Shown here: piece after piece, positions 56,257-64,000 of the stretch
Layout: each line of letters begins with the position of its first letter
Position numbering within the stretch: the first letter of the stretch is position 1
NCBI GenBank assembly: GCA_934650975.1
Contig: CAKUFW010000001.1
Location: 1 to 64,000 of the forward strand
DNA length: 64,000 bases
From: an uncultured Collinsella sp.
GTDB taxonomy: Bacteria; Actinomycetota; Coriobacteriia; Coriobacteriales; Coriobacteriaceae
Direction: 5' to 3'
Notes under the pieces: model-generated
Seen by the model: only the letters and a program-made list of their open reading frames with translations
Told to the model about the DNA's origin: nothing
Database searches by the model: none
Made by a program: the position numbers and the translations under genes

Positions 56257-57744
56257 ATGGCAGAATTCGACTTCGAGAAGCAGCTCACCGTAACCGAGAC
56301 CGGCATCCCCGGGCTCAAGGTGGTGGAGCTCCCCGTCCACGGCGACAACCGCGGCTGGTTCAAGGAGAACTGGCAGCGCGAGAAGATGGTGGCCGCGGGC
56401 ATCCCCGACCTCCGCTTCGTGCAGAACAACATCTCCTTCAACGACAACAGGGCCGTCACGCGCGGCATCCACGCCGAGCCCTGGGACAAGTTCATCTCCG
56501 TGGCCACGGGCTCGGTCTTCGGCGCGTGGGTGGACCTCCGTCCCGGCGCGGGCTTCGGCAAGGTCTTCACCTGCACGCTGGACCCCTCGCGCGCCATCTT
56601 CGTGCCGCGCGGCGTCGGCAACTCCTACCAGGCGCTGGAGGACGGCACCGCCTACACCTACCTGGTGGACGCCCACTGGTCCCTCGAGCTCAAGAAGACC
56701 TACACGTTCGTGAACCTGGCCGACCCCGAGCTCGCCATCGACTGGCCCATCCCGCTGGAGGAGTGCGAGCTCTCCGAGGCCGACAGGGCGCACCCGATGC
56801 TCGCCGACGCCCTGCCCATGGCCCCGCGCCGCACGCTCGTGACCGGCTGCAACGGCCAGCTCGGCCGTGCCGTGCGCGCCATGGCCGAGGAGCGCGGCCT
56901 CAACGACTCCTTCGACTACTGCGACATCGACACCTTCGACATGTCCGACCCGGCGGCCTACGGCAAGTACGACTGGTCGCTCTACGGCACCGTCATCAAC
57001 TGCGGCGCCTACACCGCGGTGGACAGGGCCGAGACGCCCGAGGGACGCCGCGTCTGCTGGGCCGCAAACGCCACGGCCCCCGCCCTTCTCGCCCGCACCT
57101 GCGCCGAGCACGGCATCACGCTCGTGCACGTGAGCTCGGACTACGTGTTCGACGGCACGGCCGAGCTGCACACCGAGGACGAGGCGCTCTCGCCGCTCTC
57201 CGTGTACGGCCAGTCCAAGGCCGCCGGCGACCTCGCGGTGGAGGGGTGCCCCGCGCACTACATCCTGCGCTCCAGCTGGGTCATCGGCCGCGGCCACAAC
57301 TTCGTGAAGACCATGCGCGCGCTGTCCGACCGCTGCGCGAGCGCGGACGACGCCCTGGAGCGGGTCACCGTGGTGGACGACCAGGTGGGCCGCCTCACCT
57401 TCACCGAGACCATGGCGGGAGCAATCTTCCACCTGCTCGGCTACCGCGAGGGTGACATGGAGCCGACGGCCCCCGCGCCCTATGGCCTGTACAACTGCAC
57501 CAACTCGGGCGAGCCCGCCAGCTGGGCCAAGATCGCCGCGATGGTGTTCGAGCGCGCCAACGGCAACGGCGGCAAGGTGGTGCCGGTCTCCACGGCCGAC
57601 TACTACGCCAACGCTGCCGGCCCCATCGCTCCGCGCCCGGAGCACTCCGCGCTGGAACTCGCCAAGCTAGAGGCCACTGGCTTCAAGCCCACGGATTGGT
57701 ACGCCGAGCTCGAGGCGTACATGGGCGAGCTGCTGGCTGAATAG
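56257..57744 (+). CDS. rmlCD: Fused dTDP-4-keto-rhamnose 3,5-epimerase / reductase (RmlC-RmlD)
   Basis: A 495-residue fusion that completes dTDP-L-rhamnose synthesis. Residues 1-~190 are an RmlC-like cupin: HGDNRGWFKENWQ, TRGIHAEPWDKFISV with the catalytic His, and VPRGVGNSYQALEDG. Residues ~200-495 are the RmlD reductase: RTLVTGCNGQLGRAVRA for NADPH binding, SSDYVFDG and SVYGQSKAAGD with Tyr and Lys. ATG 56257 follows AAGGAAC; in-frame ATG 56221 is less well placed. The 163-bp gap after rmlB is GC-rich and holds three GTGCACG words but no gene. Strong terminator downstream. Confidence 0.95.
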   Translation: MAEFDFEKQLTVTETGIPGLKVVELPVHGDNRGWFKENWQREKMVAAGIPDLRFVQNNISFNDNRAVTRGIHAEPWDKFISVATGSVFGAWVDLRPGAGFGKVFTCTLDPSRAIFVPRGVGNSYQALEDGTAYTYLVDAHWSLELKKTYTFVNLADPELAIDWPIPLEECELSEADRAHPMLADALPMAPRRTLVTGCNGQLGRAVRAMAEERGLNDSFDYCDIDTFDMSDPAAYGKYDWSLYGTVINCGAYTAVDRAETPEGRRVCWAANATAPALLARTCAEHGITLVHVSSDYVFDGTAELHTEDEALSPLSVYGQSKAAGDLAVEGCPAHYILRSSWVIGRGHNFVKTMRALSDRCASADDALERVTVVDDQVGRLTFTETMAGAIFHLLGYREGDMEPTAPAPYGLYNCTNSGEPASWAKIAAMVFERANGNGGKVVPVSTADYYANAAGPIAPRPEHSALELAKLEATGFKPTDWYAELEAYMGELLAE

Positions 57745-57808
57745 CCAATACCTGCACGTCCACTTAACTAGGTTCAGTTGACGTGGGCCAAGATAATCGC
57801 TGCGTGTT

Positions 57809-57844
57809 GAATGGAGCCCATTTCGGTGGGCTCCATTCTTTTTT
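57809..57844 (+). terminator. Terminator of the rml operon
   Basis: GAATGGAGCCCA and TGGGCTCCATTC form a perfect 12-bp stem with a 6-base loop and six T. Convergent with the next gene, for which the A-rich upstream side may also provide a T tract on the minus strand. Confidence 0.95.
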
Positions 57845-57902
57845 ATGTCTGCTATTTCCGCCAAGTCAATCGACGAGTCCGCGGCATCGCCGTGCCGCGC
57901 AT

Positions 57903-59912
57903 CTATCCCAAGATGCGATGCTTGATACTCGAAAGAACCCCTCGGATGTAGATCCGTTTGGCCTTGGCATCATCATCTCGCTCGATATCGAGGCGCGGAT
58001 AGCCGCTCGTGTACTCTACGTTTGGATTCGCGAGTACGTCTTTGCGCATGGTGGGGAACCGCAGCCAGAGCTCGGCAAGGCCCGTGGCGCTTCCGTAGAT
58101 AGCGTTGAGGTTTGCGGCTGCTACGTAGGCGCTGCCGTGGGTGGTGGCGCGCGCATGAGGGGTGCCGAGGACGAGCTTGTCTTGCTGGCGCAGGAGGAAC
58201 GAGAGCTCCATTACCTCGGTTTGGAGGTTCCCGTATTCGTGGAGTCGATCGATCAAGGCTTCGAGGTCGCTGCGTCGGATCATGAAGAGATCGGGACTTG
58301 CGACCGAGAAGTTGCATGTTGCCTCTGCAAGGCCGTTGTAGCCGCCGCCCATGTTGTCCGTGAAGTTGCGGTTGGGGGCAACGGGGGTTCCATCCGCAAG
58401 GAGCACGGTGCCCGCTTGGGCGATGAGGCCGTCGGGATAGAAAAGCTTGGGAGATACGATGCCTACTTCTGCTCGGCAGAAGTAGGACGCCGTGGTTGCG
58501 ATGCAGCTCTCGTCGTCGAGCTCGATCATGTCGGTTGCGAAGGCGATGAGGTCTGTATCCAGGGTTTCGAGTACCTCTTGCGTCGCCGCCTTGAGGCTCG
58601 CGGGGTTCAGGATGATGCTCGTACTCGAGATGCCGCGCACACTGCCAACAGATTTAGACAAGCGCGCCGTGTCTTGCGTGTTGTTGCTCAGAATGGCTAA
58701 ACCCACGCGTGGAGGGCGCGATGCTTTCTTGTAATCCACGTGGTACACACAGGAATTATGGGTTTCTGAAACGTGAGTTTCGATGCCCCGGCGCGAGAAA
58801 TGGTTCTCCAACGCCGTGGCTCCGGCAAGAACGGCGTAGGGCTTGGACTCCATGACGCCGCCGTTGGTGGAGCCGGCGTGCACGCGCCAGTGATAGAGCA
58901 CCTCGGGAATGTGGCAGATGCAGCGGGCGTGCTCCACGGCCTTGAGGGAGAGGTCGTAGTCCTGAGCTCCGGAGACTTCGTCGGGCGAGAGCTCGACACG
59001 ATCCAGGATGTAGCGGCTCACCATGAGCATGTGCACCATGTAGTTGTGTGAGTAGAGCAGGTCGCGGTTGAAGTCGGGCTTGAATCTCGGGGCGTAGCCG
59101 ACAGAGTCGTCTTCCTCGAAGTTGTCCTCGTCGCAGTAGAAGAGGTCTGCGTCCGGATGCTCGGTGGCGAATGCCATGTAACGCTCGAGCACATAGGGGG
59201 AGAGCGTGTCGTCGTGATCGGCAAAGGCAACATAGTCACCGGCTGCCTGTTTGATTCCGATGTTTGTGTTGCCGGCGATACCCAGGTTCTTGGGAAAGTC
59301 GATGGTCTTGATGCGTTGATCGGTGTAGGTAGCGAGAACCTCTTGCATGCCCTCGTTCTCGGGACTGGCGTTTACCAGCACGAGCTCCCAGTTGGTGTAG
59401 GTTTGCGCCACCACCGAGTCGATCATATCGCGCAGGTAGGGAAGCGGCGTGTTGAAGAGTGGGCAGATGATGCTCACGAGCGGGTGGAAGTCTTGGGGGA
59501 TGGAGCCTTTCGGCAGGGGCTGGGGCTTGGGGTAGCTTGCGTACGCGCCGTCGATGCTGGGATTCACCATGTCGAGGTCGCGGCGGATACGCATGCGCTC
59601 GCGGCGGCGACCCGTCATGGTATCGAGCGACATGCCCTGATAGGTGAGGGTGAAGTTGGCGGTGGAGCCGGTGGTGAGAATGGACAGGATGGGCGCGCGT
59701 CCGGGCGCTTGGGGCTCCAGGATGTAGAAGCGGGTGTGTGTATCCACGGCGAGCGGAGAGCCGTTCTTGCCGGCGAGGGCAAAGTCCGCGGGGCTGGGAA
59801 GCTGCACGTCCGTGCCGGCGCCGCAGCCGTGAAGCTCGGCGCGGTAGACAACGTGGCCGTGCTCGGCTTCGAAAACCTGGGAGATGCTGGCGGTTAAGGG
59901 CGATGCGGCCAT
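57903..59912 (-). CDS. Large glycosyltransferase family 2 with extra N-terminal domain
   Basis: A 669-residue protein. Residues 1-~140 form a beta-rich domain of unknown role. The GT2 domain starts at PLVSIICPLFNTPLPYLRDM, has LVLVNASPEN and FADHDDTLSPYVLERY (metal site), DLFYCDEDNF, and GAQDYDLSLKAVEHA with YHWRVHAGSTNGG as the acceptor/processivity region of rhamnosyltransferase-like enzymes. A second partial Rossmann-like half (~400-600) includes VGIVSPKLFYPDGLIAQAG, again GT2-like, so it may carry two transferase modules, as rhamnan enzymes do. ATG 59912 has only a weak ribosome site. Divergent from the GT at 60129. Confidence 0.85.
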   Translation of the reverse strand: MAASPLTASISQVFEAEHGHVVYRAELHGCGAGTDVQLPSPADFALAGKNGSPLAVDTHTRFYILEPQAPGRAPILSILTTGSTANFTLTYQGMSLDTMTGRRRERMRIRRDLDMVNPSIDGAYASYPKPQPLPKGSIPQDFHPLVSIICPLFNTPLPYLRDMIDSVVAQTYTNWELVLVNASPENEGMQEVLATYTDQRIKTIDFPKNLGIAGNTNIGIKQAAGDYVAFADHDDTLSPYVLERYMAFATEHPDADLFYCDEDNFEEDDSVGYAPRFKPDFNRDLLYSHNYMVHMLMVSRYILDRVELSPDEVSGAQDYDLSLKAVEHARCICHIPEVLYHWRVHAGSTNGGVMESKPYAVLAGATALENHFSRRGIETHVSETHNSCVYHVDYKKASRPPRVGLAILSNNTQDTARLSKSVGSVRGISSTSIILNPASLKAATQEVLETLDTDLIAFATDMIELDDESCIATTASYFCRAEVGIVSPKLFYPDGLIAQAGTVLLADGTPVAPNRNFTDNMGGGYNGLAEATCNFSVASPDLFMIRRSDLEALIDRLHEYGNLQTEVMELSFLLRQQDKLVLGTPHARATTHGSAYVAAANLNAIYGSATGLAELWLRFPTMRKDVLANPNVEYTSGYPRLDIERDDDAKAKRIYIRGVLSSIKHRILG

Positions 59913-60128
59913 GTGTGTATCCGATCTGTGAGCGTGCGAGAGGCGTCGTTGCGGGGTTCTTGCTCAAGGTCGTGAGGTTCCCGCTTCTTGGCGCCGAGGT
60001 TTGATAATTCGTGTCAAATGATAGCAAAGGGGAGAGTATGCGGGGCTTCCTTGGTATTCTTGTTCAGATAAGAATGCGGCCAGGTGCTCGATGAGCTTTG
60101 CCGCAGCGTTCCTGAAAGGTCGTCCTGC

Positions 60129-61265
60129 ATGAAATCCGACGCTTCCGCGCTCGTTTCCGTCATCATTCCCGTGTGCAACGTGGAGAAGTACCTGGCCCAG
60201 TGCCTGGATAGCATCTGCTCCCAAACACATCGTGAGCTGGAGATCATCTGTCTGAATGATGGATCCAAGGACGGCTCCCTCGGCATTCTTCGTGAATTTG
60301 AGGCGCGCGATTCGCGCGTTGTGGTGGTGGACAAGCCCAACGAGGGCTATGGCGCCACGTGCAACCGTGGCCTGGAGATGGCCCATGGCGAGTGGGTTTC
60401 CATCATCGAGCCGGATGACTGGATCGATCCCGCCATGTACCGGTGCATGCTCGAGCGTGCGGCCATGGTGGATGGCCCCGTGGACATCGTCAAGTGTCCG
60501 TGGATCGATGTGCACGACTGGGATGACCCTTCAGCGCAGTACGAGCAGCAGTGCGTGTTGGCGCACCGTCTGCCCAATACCACGCGCCCCGTGACCCTGG
60601 CCGACCTGCCCATCATGGTGGAGCAGCATCCCAGCATCTGGAGCGCCATCTACCGTCGCGACTTCTTGAACGAGTGCGATATCCGCTTCGTGCCGTACCC
60701 GGGTGCCGGCTGGGCGGACAACCCGTTCCTTATCGAGTCGTTCTGCCAGGCCAAGGCAATCATGACGTTTGACGAGGCGTTCTACCACTACCGCTGCGAT
60801 CTGCCCGGCGCTACGTACAACCACAAGAAGGACGCGGCCGTTGCCCTGCCGTTCGACCGCTGGTGCGACATGACGGATATCCTCGAACGTCTGAACGTGA
60901 CGGATCGTGGAATTCTCGAGGCGCACTACATGCGCGGCTTCAACTACATCCACGGCGGAATCGTGGACGATGGCTGGGAGAACCCCATTGTGCAGGACGG
61001 CGCACGCCGCGTGTTCTCGCGCATGGATACCGACATCGTGCTCGGACACCCCAAGCTCTCGCCCAAGCGCAAGCGCTTCTACTTGGAGCAGATGGGTATT
61101 GCCGGCCGCCGCGTGTCGGTGTGGCCGCGCGTGAAGTACTTCGCAAGCGAGGCTTGCTTCTTCGTGAAGAGCAATGGCGTTCGCGGCCTGCTGCGCAAGG
61201 TCGGTGGTTTCGCGAACGGCAAGGCCATCGCCGCCCGTCGAGCCAAGGAGAACGCAAAGGGGTAG
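60129..61265 (+). CDS. Glycosyltransferase family 2
   Basis: A 378-residue GT2: LVSVIIPVCNVEKYLAQCLD, ICLNDGSKDGS, SIIEPDDWIDPAMY. Paralogue of the protein at 13562-14662, sharing HPSIWSAIYRRDFLN, GAGWADNPFL and DILERLNVTD. ATG 60129 follows AAAGG and begins just before the domain; the upstream in-frame start at 60084 is less likely. It precedes the ABC exporter genes by about 210 bp with no gene between (61266-61473), and probably supplies the exported polymer. Confidence 0.9.
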   Translation: MKSDASALVSVIIPVCNVEKYLAQCLDSICSQTHRELEIICLNDGSKDGSLGILREFEARDSRVVVVDKPNEGYGATCNRGLEMAHGEWVSIIEPDDWIDPAMYRCMLERAAMVDGPVDIVKCPWIDVHDWDDPSAQYEQQCVLAHRLPNTTRPVTLADLPIMVEQHPSIWSAIYRRDFLNECDIRFVPYPGAGWADNPFLIESFCQAKAIMTFDEAFYHYRCDLPGATYNHKKDAAVALPFDRWCDMTDILERLNVTDRGILEAHYMRGFNYIHGGIVDDGWENPIVQDGARRVFSRMDTDIVLGHPKLSPKRKRFYLEQMGIAGRRVSVWPRVKYFASEACFFVKSNGVRGLLRKVGGFANGKAIAARRAKENAKG

Positions 61266-61473
61266 GGGCGCCTTCGGGCATCGTTTCCCGCCCTGATCTG
61301 CCTCCGCCCTCTCGAGAACTTCGGCCGCCTTGGGTGTCAGTGCGCACCCAACTCTCCTGATTGTATGCAGCTCGTCGAGGCGAGAAATCGCGCAAGCGCC
61401 CCTGTGTTATCATACGTTGTTCGGCAAGGGCGGCATCTGCCGCTAACGTGCAATCAATAGGGAGGCGTCGTCG

Positions 61474-62286
61474 GTGTCCTCACAGACTCTCGCAACCGAA
61501 AAGGCCCCGCGTCCGTATAAGAAGGACCTGCTCATCCTCGAGCAGCTCGTCACCAAGGACTTCAAGCTCAAGTACCGCCGTAGTTTCCTCGGCGTGTTGT
61601 GGAGCGTTCTCAACCCGTTGCTCATGATGATCGTCATGTCCATCGTGTTCTCTTACATGTTTGGCAGCAACGTCCCCAACTTCCCGCTCTACCTCATCGT
61701 GGGCAACGTGACGTTCTCGCTCATGAGTGACTCCACCAACGCGGCGCTCACGAGCATCATCAACGCCGCGCCCCTGCTCAAGAAGGTTAAGGTCAACCGG
61801 TACATCTTCCCGGTGCAGAAGGTCTTGTTCGCGCTCGTGAACTTCGCTTTCTCGCTCATCGCCGTGGCCATCGTCATGCTGTTCTTCCAGGTTATGCCCA
61901 CATGGCACTTCATCTGGCTGCCCCTGTGCCTGTTCTTGCTGATGCTCTTTTGCATTGGCGTAGGCATGGCCATTGGCGCGCTCTCCGTCTTCTTCCGCGA
62001 CATTATCCACCTGTGGGGCGTCGTCATCATCGCGTGGACCTACCTCACGCCCATCTTCTGGGACCTCTCCCTCCTTATCGACAAGGGTGCCCCGCACTGG
62101 ATCATCATGCTGGTGAAGATAAACCCCATGTACAACTATCTCGAGTTCATGCGTGACATCTTCCTGTGGCAGCAGAACCCAACGCCCACGGTGCTCCTCA
62201 TGTGCATCGCGTGGGCCATCATCGCGCTCATCATCGGTATCTTCGTGTTCAAGAAGACCGAGCACAAGTTCATCCTCTACGTCTAA
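61474..62286 (+). CDS. wzm: Polysaccharide ABC exporter permease (Wzm/ABC-2 type)
   Basis: A 270-residue ABC-2 permease with about six hydrophobic segments. LLILEQLVTKDFKLKYRRSFLGVLWSVLNPL is the family N-terminal amphipathic start (positions 15-45), and ISVFFRDI-like LSVFFRDIIHLWGVV lies before the last helices. It moves undecaprenyl-linked polysaccharide or teichoic-type polymer across the membrane. It starts at GTG 61474 with GGGAGG upstream. The ATPase gene follows after 9 bp. Confidence 0.92.
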   Translation: MSSQTLATEKAPRPYKKDLLILEQLVTKDFKLKYRRSFLGVLWSVLNPLLMMIVMSIVFSYMFGSNVPNFPLYLIVGNVTFSLMSDSTNAALTSIINAAPLLKKVKVNRYIFPVQKVLFALVNFAFSLIAVAIVMLFFQVMPTWHFIWLPLCLFLLMLFCIGVGMAIGALSVFFRDIIHLWGVVIIAWTYLTPIFWDLSLLIDKGAPHWIIMLVKINPMYNYLEFMRDIFLWQQNPTPTVLLMCIAWAIIALIIGIFVFKKTEHKFILYV

Positions 62287-62295
62287 GGCGGAATC

Positions 62296-63051
62296 ATGGC
62301 AGACGCTACCAACACCGAGTACGCCATCGAGGTCGACGACGTCACGATGGTCTTTAACATGGCCAGCGAGCAGCTCAACTCCCTCAAGGAGTACTTCATC
62401 AAGCTCGTGCGCCACGAGTTGTTCTTCAAGGAGTTCCATGCTTTGGAGCACGTGAGCTTCAAGGTTAAGAAGGGCGAGGTCATTGGCCTGGTGGGAACCA
62501 ACGGTTCTGGTAAGTCCACCATGCTCAAGATCATCGCCGGCGTGCTCGAGCCTACGAAGGGCACCGTGACGGTTCGTGGCAACATCGCGCCCCTCATCGA
62601 GCTGGGCGCTGGTTTCGACCTCGAGCTCACCGCGCGTGAGAACATCTTCCTCAACGGTGCGCTTTTGGGTTACTCCAAGCAGTTCATGGAGGAGCACCTG
62701 GACGAGATCGTGGACTTCGCCGAACTGCGCGACTTCCTCGACATGCCCATGAAGAACTACTCATCCGGTATGGTTGCGCGCATCGCGTTCGCCATCGCCA
62801 CTGTCGTGGAGCCCGATATCCTCATCGTCGACGAGACGCTCTCCGTGGGTGACGTGTTTTTCCAGCAGAAGTGCGAGCGTCGCATCCAGAGCTTTATCGA
62901 CTCGGGCAATGTGACCGTGCTGTTCGTGAGCCACTCCATCGAGCAGGTGGAGCGCATCTGCACCTCCGCGGTGTGGATCGAGAAGGGCCACGAGCGCATG
63001 ATCGGCCCGGTGGACGAGGTCTGCGCGGCTTACAAGGCGCAGTTCGACTAA
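62296..63051 (+). CDS. wzt: Polysaccharide ABC exporter ATPase (Wzt-like, short form)
   Basis: A 251-residue ABC ATPase. GLVGTNGSGKST is Walker A, NYSSGMVARIAFAIA the signature typical of Wzt/TagH/KpsT, and ILIVDETLSVGD Walker B. The insertion IELGAGFDLELTARENIFLNG is characteristic of polysaccharide exporters. It ends right after the ATPase fold, so the C-terminal sugar-binding domain of O9a-type Wzt is missing; such short forms do not need a chain-end tag for export. Paired with the permease upstream. Confidence 0.93.
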   Translation: MADATNTEYAIEVDDVTMVFNMASEQLNSLKEYFIKLVRHELFFKEFHALEHVSFKVKKGEVIGLVGTNGSGKSTMLKIIAGVLEPTKGTVTVRGNIAPLIELGAGFDLELTARENIFLNGALLGYSKQFMEEHLDEIVDFAELRDFLDMPMKNYSSGMVARIAFAIATVVEPDILIVDETLSVGDVFFQQKCERRIQSFIDSGNVTVLFVSHSIEQVERICTSAVWIEKGHERMIGPVDEVCAAYKAQFD

Positions 63052-63052
63052 T

Positions 63053-64000
63053 ATGTCTGGCGCGTGCGACGAGGCGGCCGCGAGCGAGCGCCGCCCCTTC
63101 TTTTCCATTATCATGCCCTGCTATGGCGTGGCGGCTTACCTGCCCGATGCCATAGCGTGCGTCCGTGCTCAAACGTGTGCGGACTGGGAGCTCATCTGCG
63201 TTGACGACGCCTCTCCCGATAACGTGGCTAGGATCGTGGAGGCGGCCGCTGCACAAGACGCGCGTATTCGTCTTGTGCGCCACAAGGAGAACCAAGGCCT
63301 GTCCGGCGCGCGCAATACCGGCATCGCGGCGGCACGCGGCTCCTACGTATGGATGCCCGACCCAGATGACACGTACGACCCCGAGCTTCTCGAGGAGTGT
63401 CGCGCGGCCATAGCCATGGGTGCTGGTGCTCCTATGGGAGGCGTCGTCGATCCTGCGAGCTTTCCGCTTCGCCCGAATACCTCGTGCGATGTCGTCGTGT
63501 TTGGTTGTCGCGAGGAATACCGCGCTGACAACGGGGCCGTTACGGGTACGCGAGAGCTTGTGCCGGCGCTGGACGGCGCAATCTTCAACACGGATGACCT
63601 CGATGCCCCCACGTGTCACGTCGTTGCAGCGGATTCTCCTGCGGCTATCGAGCTTGCCGCGGGGCGAAGCGCGTTTCTGCTGAATCGCGACGAATACCGC
63701 TCGAGCATTCTCGACCTCGAGGAGCTCACGCTCTTCGGGTACGCTTGGAACAAGGTCTACCGCCGAGAGGTGCTCGATGGCCTCTCGTTCGAGGATGTAC
63801 CGCTCATCGAGGACGTCTGCTTCAATATCGAGGTTGCGCGTCGTGTGGGTTCGGCCGCCGTGATATGTCGTCCGCTTTATCGCTATCAGAAACGCGAGAA
63901 TGTAAACCTTACGAACAAATTCGTGCCGCGCTATTACGAGGTGCACCGCAGGCGCGTGGCGGAGTTGTTCGAGCTGCTGCGCGGTTGGGGCCTGGACAGT
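63053..64000 (+). CDS. Glycosyltransferase family 2, 3' end cut by window
   Basis: ATG 63053 overlaps the ATPase stop region (TAATATG) and the frame stays open to the last base (316 codons). FFSIIMPCYGVAAYLPDAIA, ICVDDASPDN and VWMPDPDDTYDPELL are GT2 donor and metal motifs; LFGYAWNKVYRREVLDG and PLIEDVCFNIEVARR correspond to the acceptor region seen in capsule transferases. Its position directly after the exporter genes suggests an operon for one polymer. The end lies outside the window. Confidence 0.9.
   Translation, partial: MSGACDEAAASERRPFFSIIMPCYGVAAYLPDAIACVRAQTCADWELICVDDASPDNVARIVEAAAAQDARIRLVRHKENQGLSGARNTGIAAARGSYVWMPDPDDTYDPELLEECRAAIAMGAGAPMGGVVDPASFPLRPNTSCDVVVFGCREEYRADNGAVTGTRELVPALDGAIFNTDDLDAPTCHVVAADSPAAIELAAGRSAFLLNRDEYRSSILDLEELTLFGYAWNKVYRREVLDGLSFEDVPLIEDVCFNIEVARRVGSAAVICRPLYRYQKRENVNLTNKFVPRYYEVHRRRVAELFELLRGWGLDS

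Noticed and set aside
57769-57900. A tRNA or small RNA gene after rmlCD
   Set aside because: Only the terminator hairpin is visible; no cloverleaf pairing or second stem was found. No tRNA or rRNA gene was recognised anywhere in the window.

Overview
The window looks like part of a chromosome of a high-GC Gram-positive gut actinobacterium, most probably Collinsella or another Coriobacteriia. This is inferred from the SUF operon layout, the RmlC-RmlD fusion, the dTDP-rhamnose genes and the overall GC-rich coding. It could not be confirmed by search.

Layout. 1-6.8 kb: the 3' part of a REP-associated (Y1/HUH) transposase, then a minus-strand suf operon (sufC-sufB-sufD-sufS-sufU) for iron-sulfur cluster assembly, with a divergent Rrf2/IscR-type regulator. 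A 37-nt sequence containing a 29-nt palindrome occurs at both ends of this locus. 6.8-11.2 kb: an MNT/HEPN (MntA/HepT-like) toxin-antitoxin pair, a sortase-anchored surface protein and a DUF-type AAA-ATPase. 11.2-15.8 kb: two family-2 glycosyltransferases, an O-acyltransferase and a truncated low-GC rmlB paralogue. 15.9-17.9 kb: an ATPase plus HNH gene pair matching the Septu (PtuA/PtuB) anti-phage system.

17.9-36.2 kb is the most striking part. Five consecutive genes encode very large secreted proteins built on one scaffold: a signal peptide, an acidic Ser/Asp-rich linker and a long array of ricin-type beta-trefoil subdomains (motif VLDVSGGS...NVQ.Y..NGT.AQ.W). I count 18, 18, 18, 12 and 24 subdomains, always a multiple of three, so 6, 6, 6, 4 and 8 trefoils. 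Each ends in a different wall-acting enzyme domain: L,D-transpeptidase, C39-like cysteine peptidase, NlpC/P60, a second divergent NlpC/P60-like domain, and an Amidase_2. The last protein also has an N-terminal GH25 muramidase. A broken fragment of a sixth array gene follows, next to an IS256 remnant.

37.2-49.4 kb holds surface polysaccharide genes: a Wzx-like flippase, several glycosyltransferases, and a polyprenyl-phosphate sugar module (DPM1-like GT2, DUF2304, DUF2142). 49.4-53.3 kb is a decayed zone: zinc-ribbon pseudogene, truncated IS110, IS256 remnant, an almost perfect 49-nt hairpin, a solitary HTH-type protein and a class B sortase pseudogene. 54.1-57.7 kb is a very GC-rich dTDP-L-rhamnose operon (rmlA, rmlB, rmlCD fusion). 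57.9-64 kb adds more glycosyltransferases and a Wzm/Wzt-type ABC exporter; the last gene runs off the window.

Taken together, the window reads as a cell-envelope island: rhamnose precursor supply, glycosyltransferases, two types of export machinery and a set of lectin-array wall enzymes that may act on, or be held by, that polysaccharide. The last link is inference.
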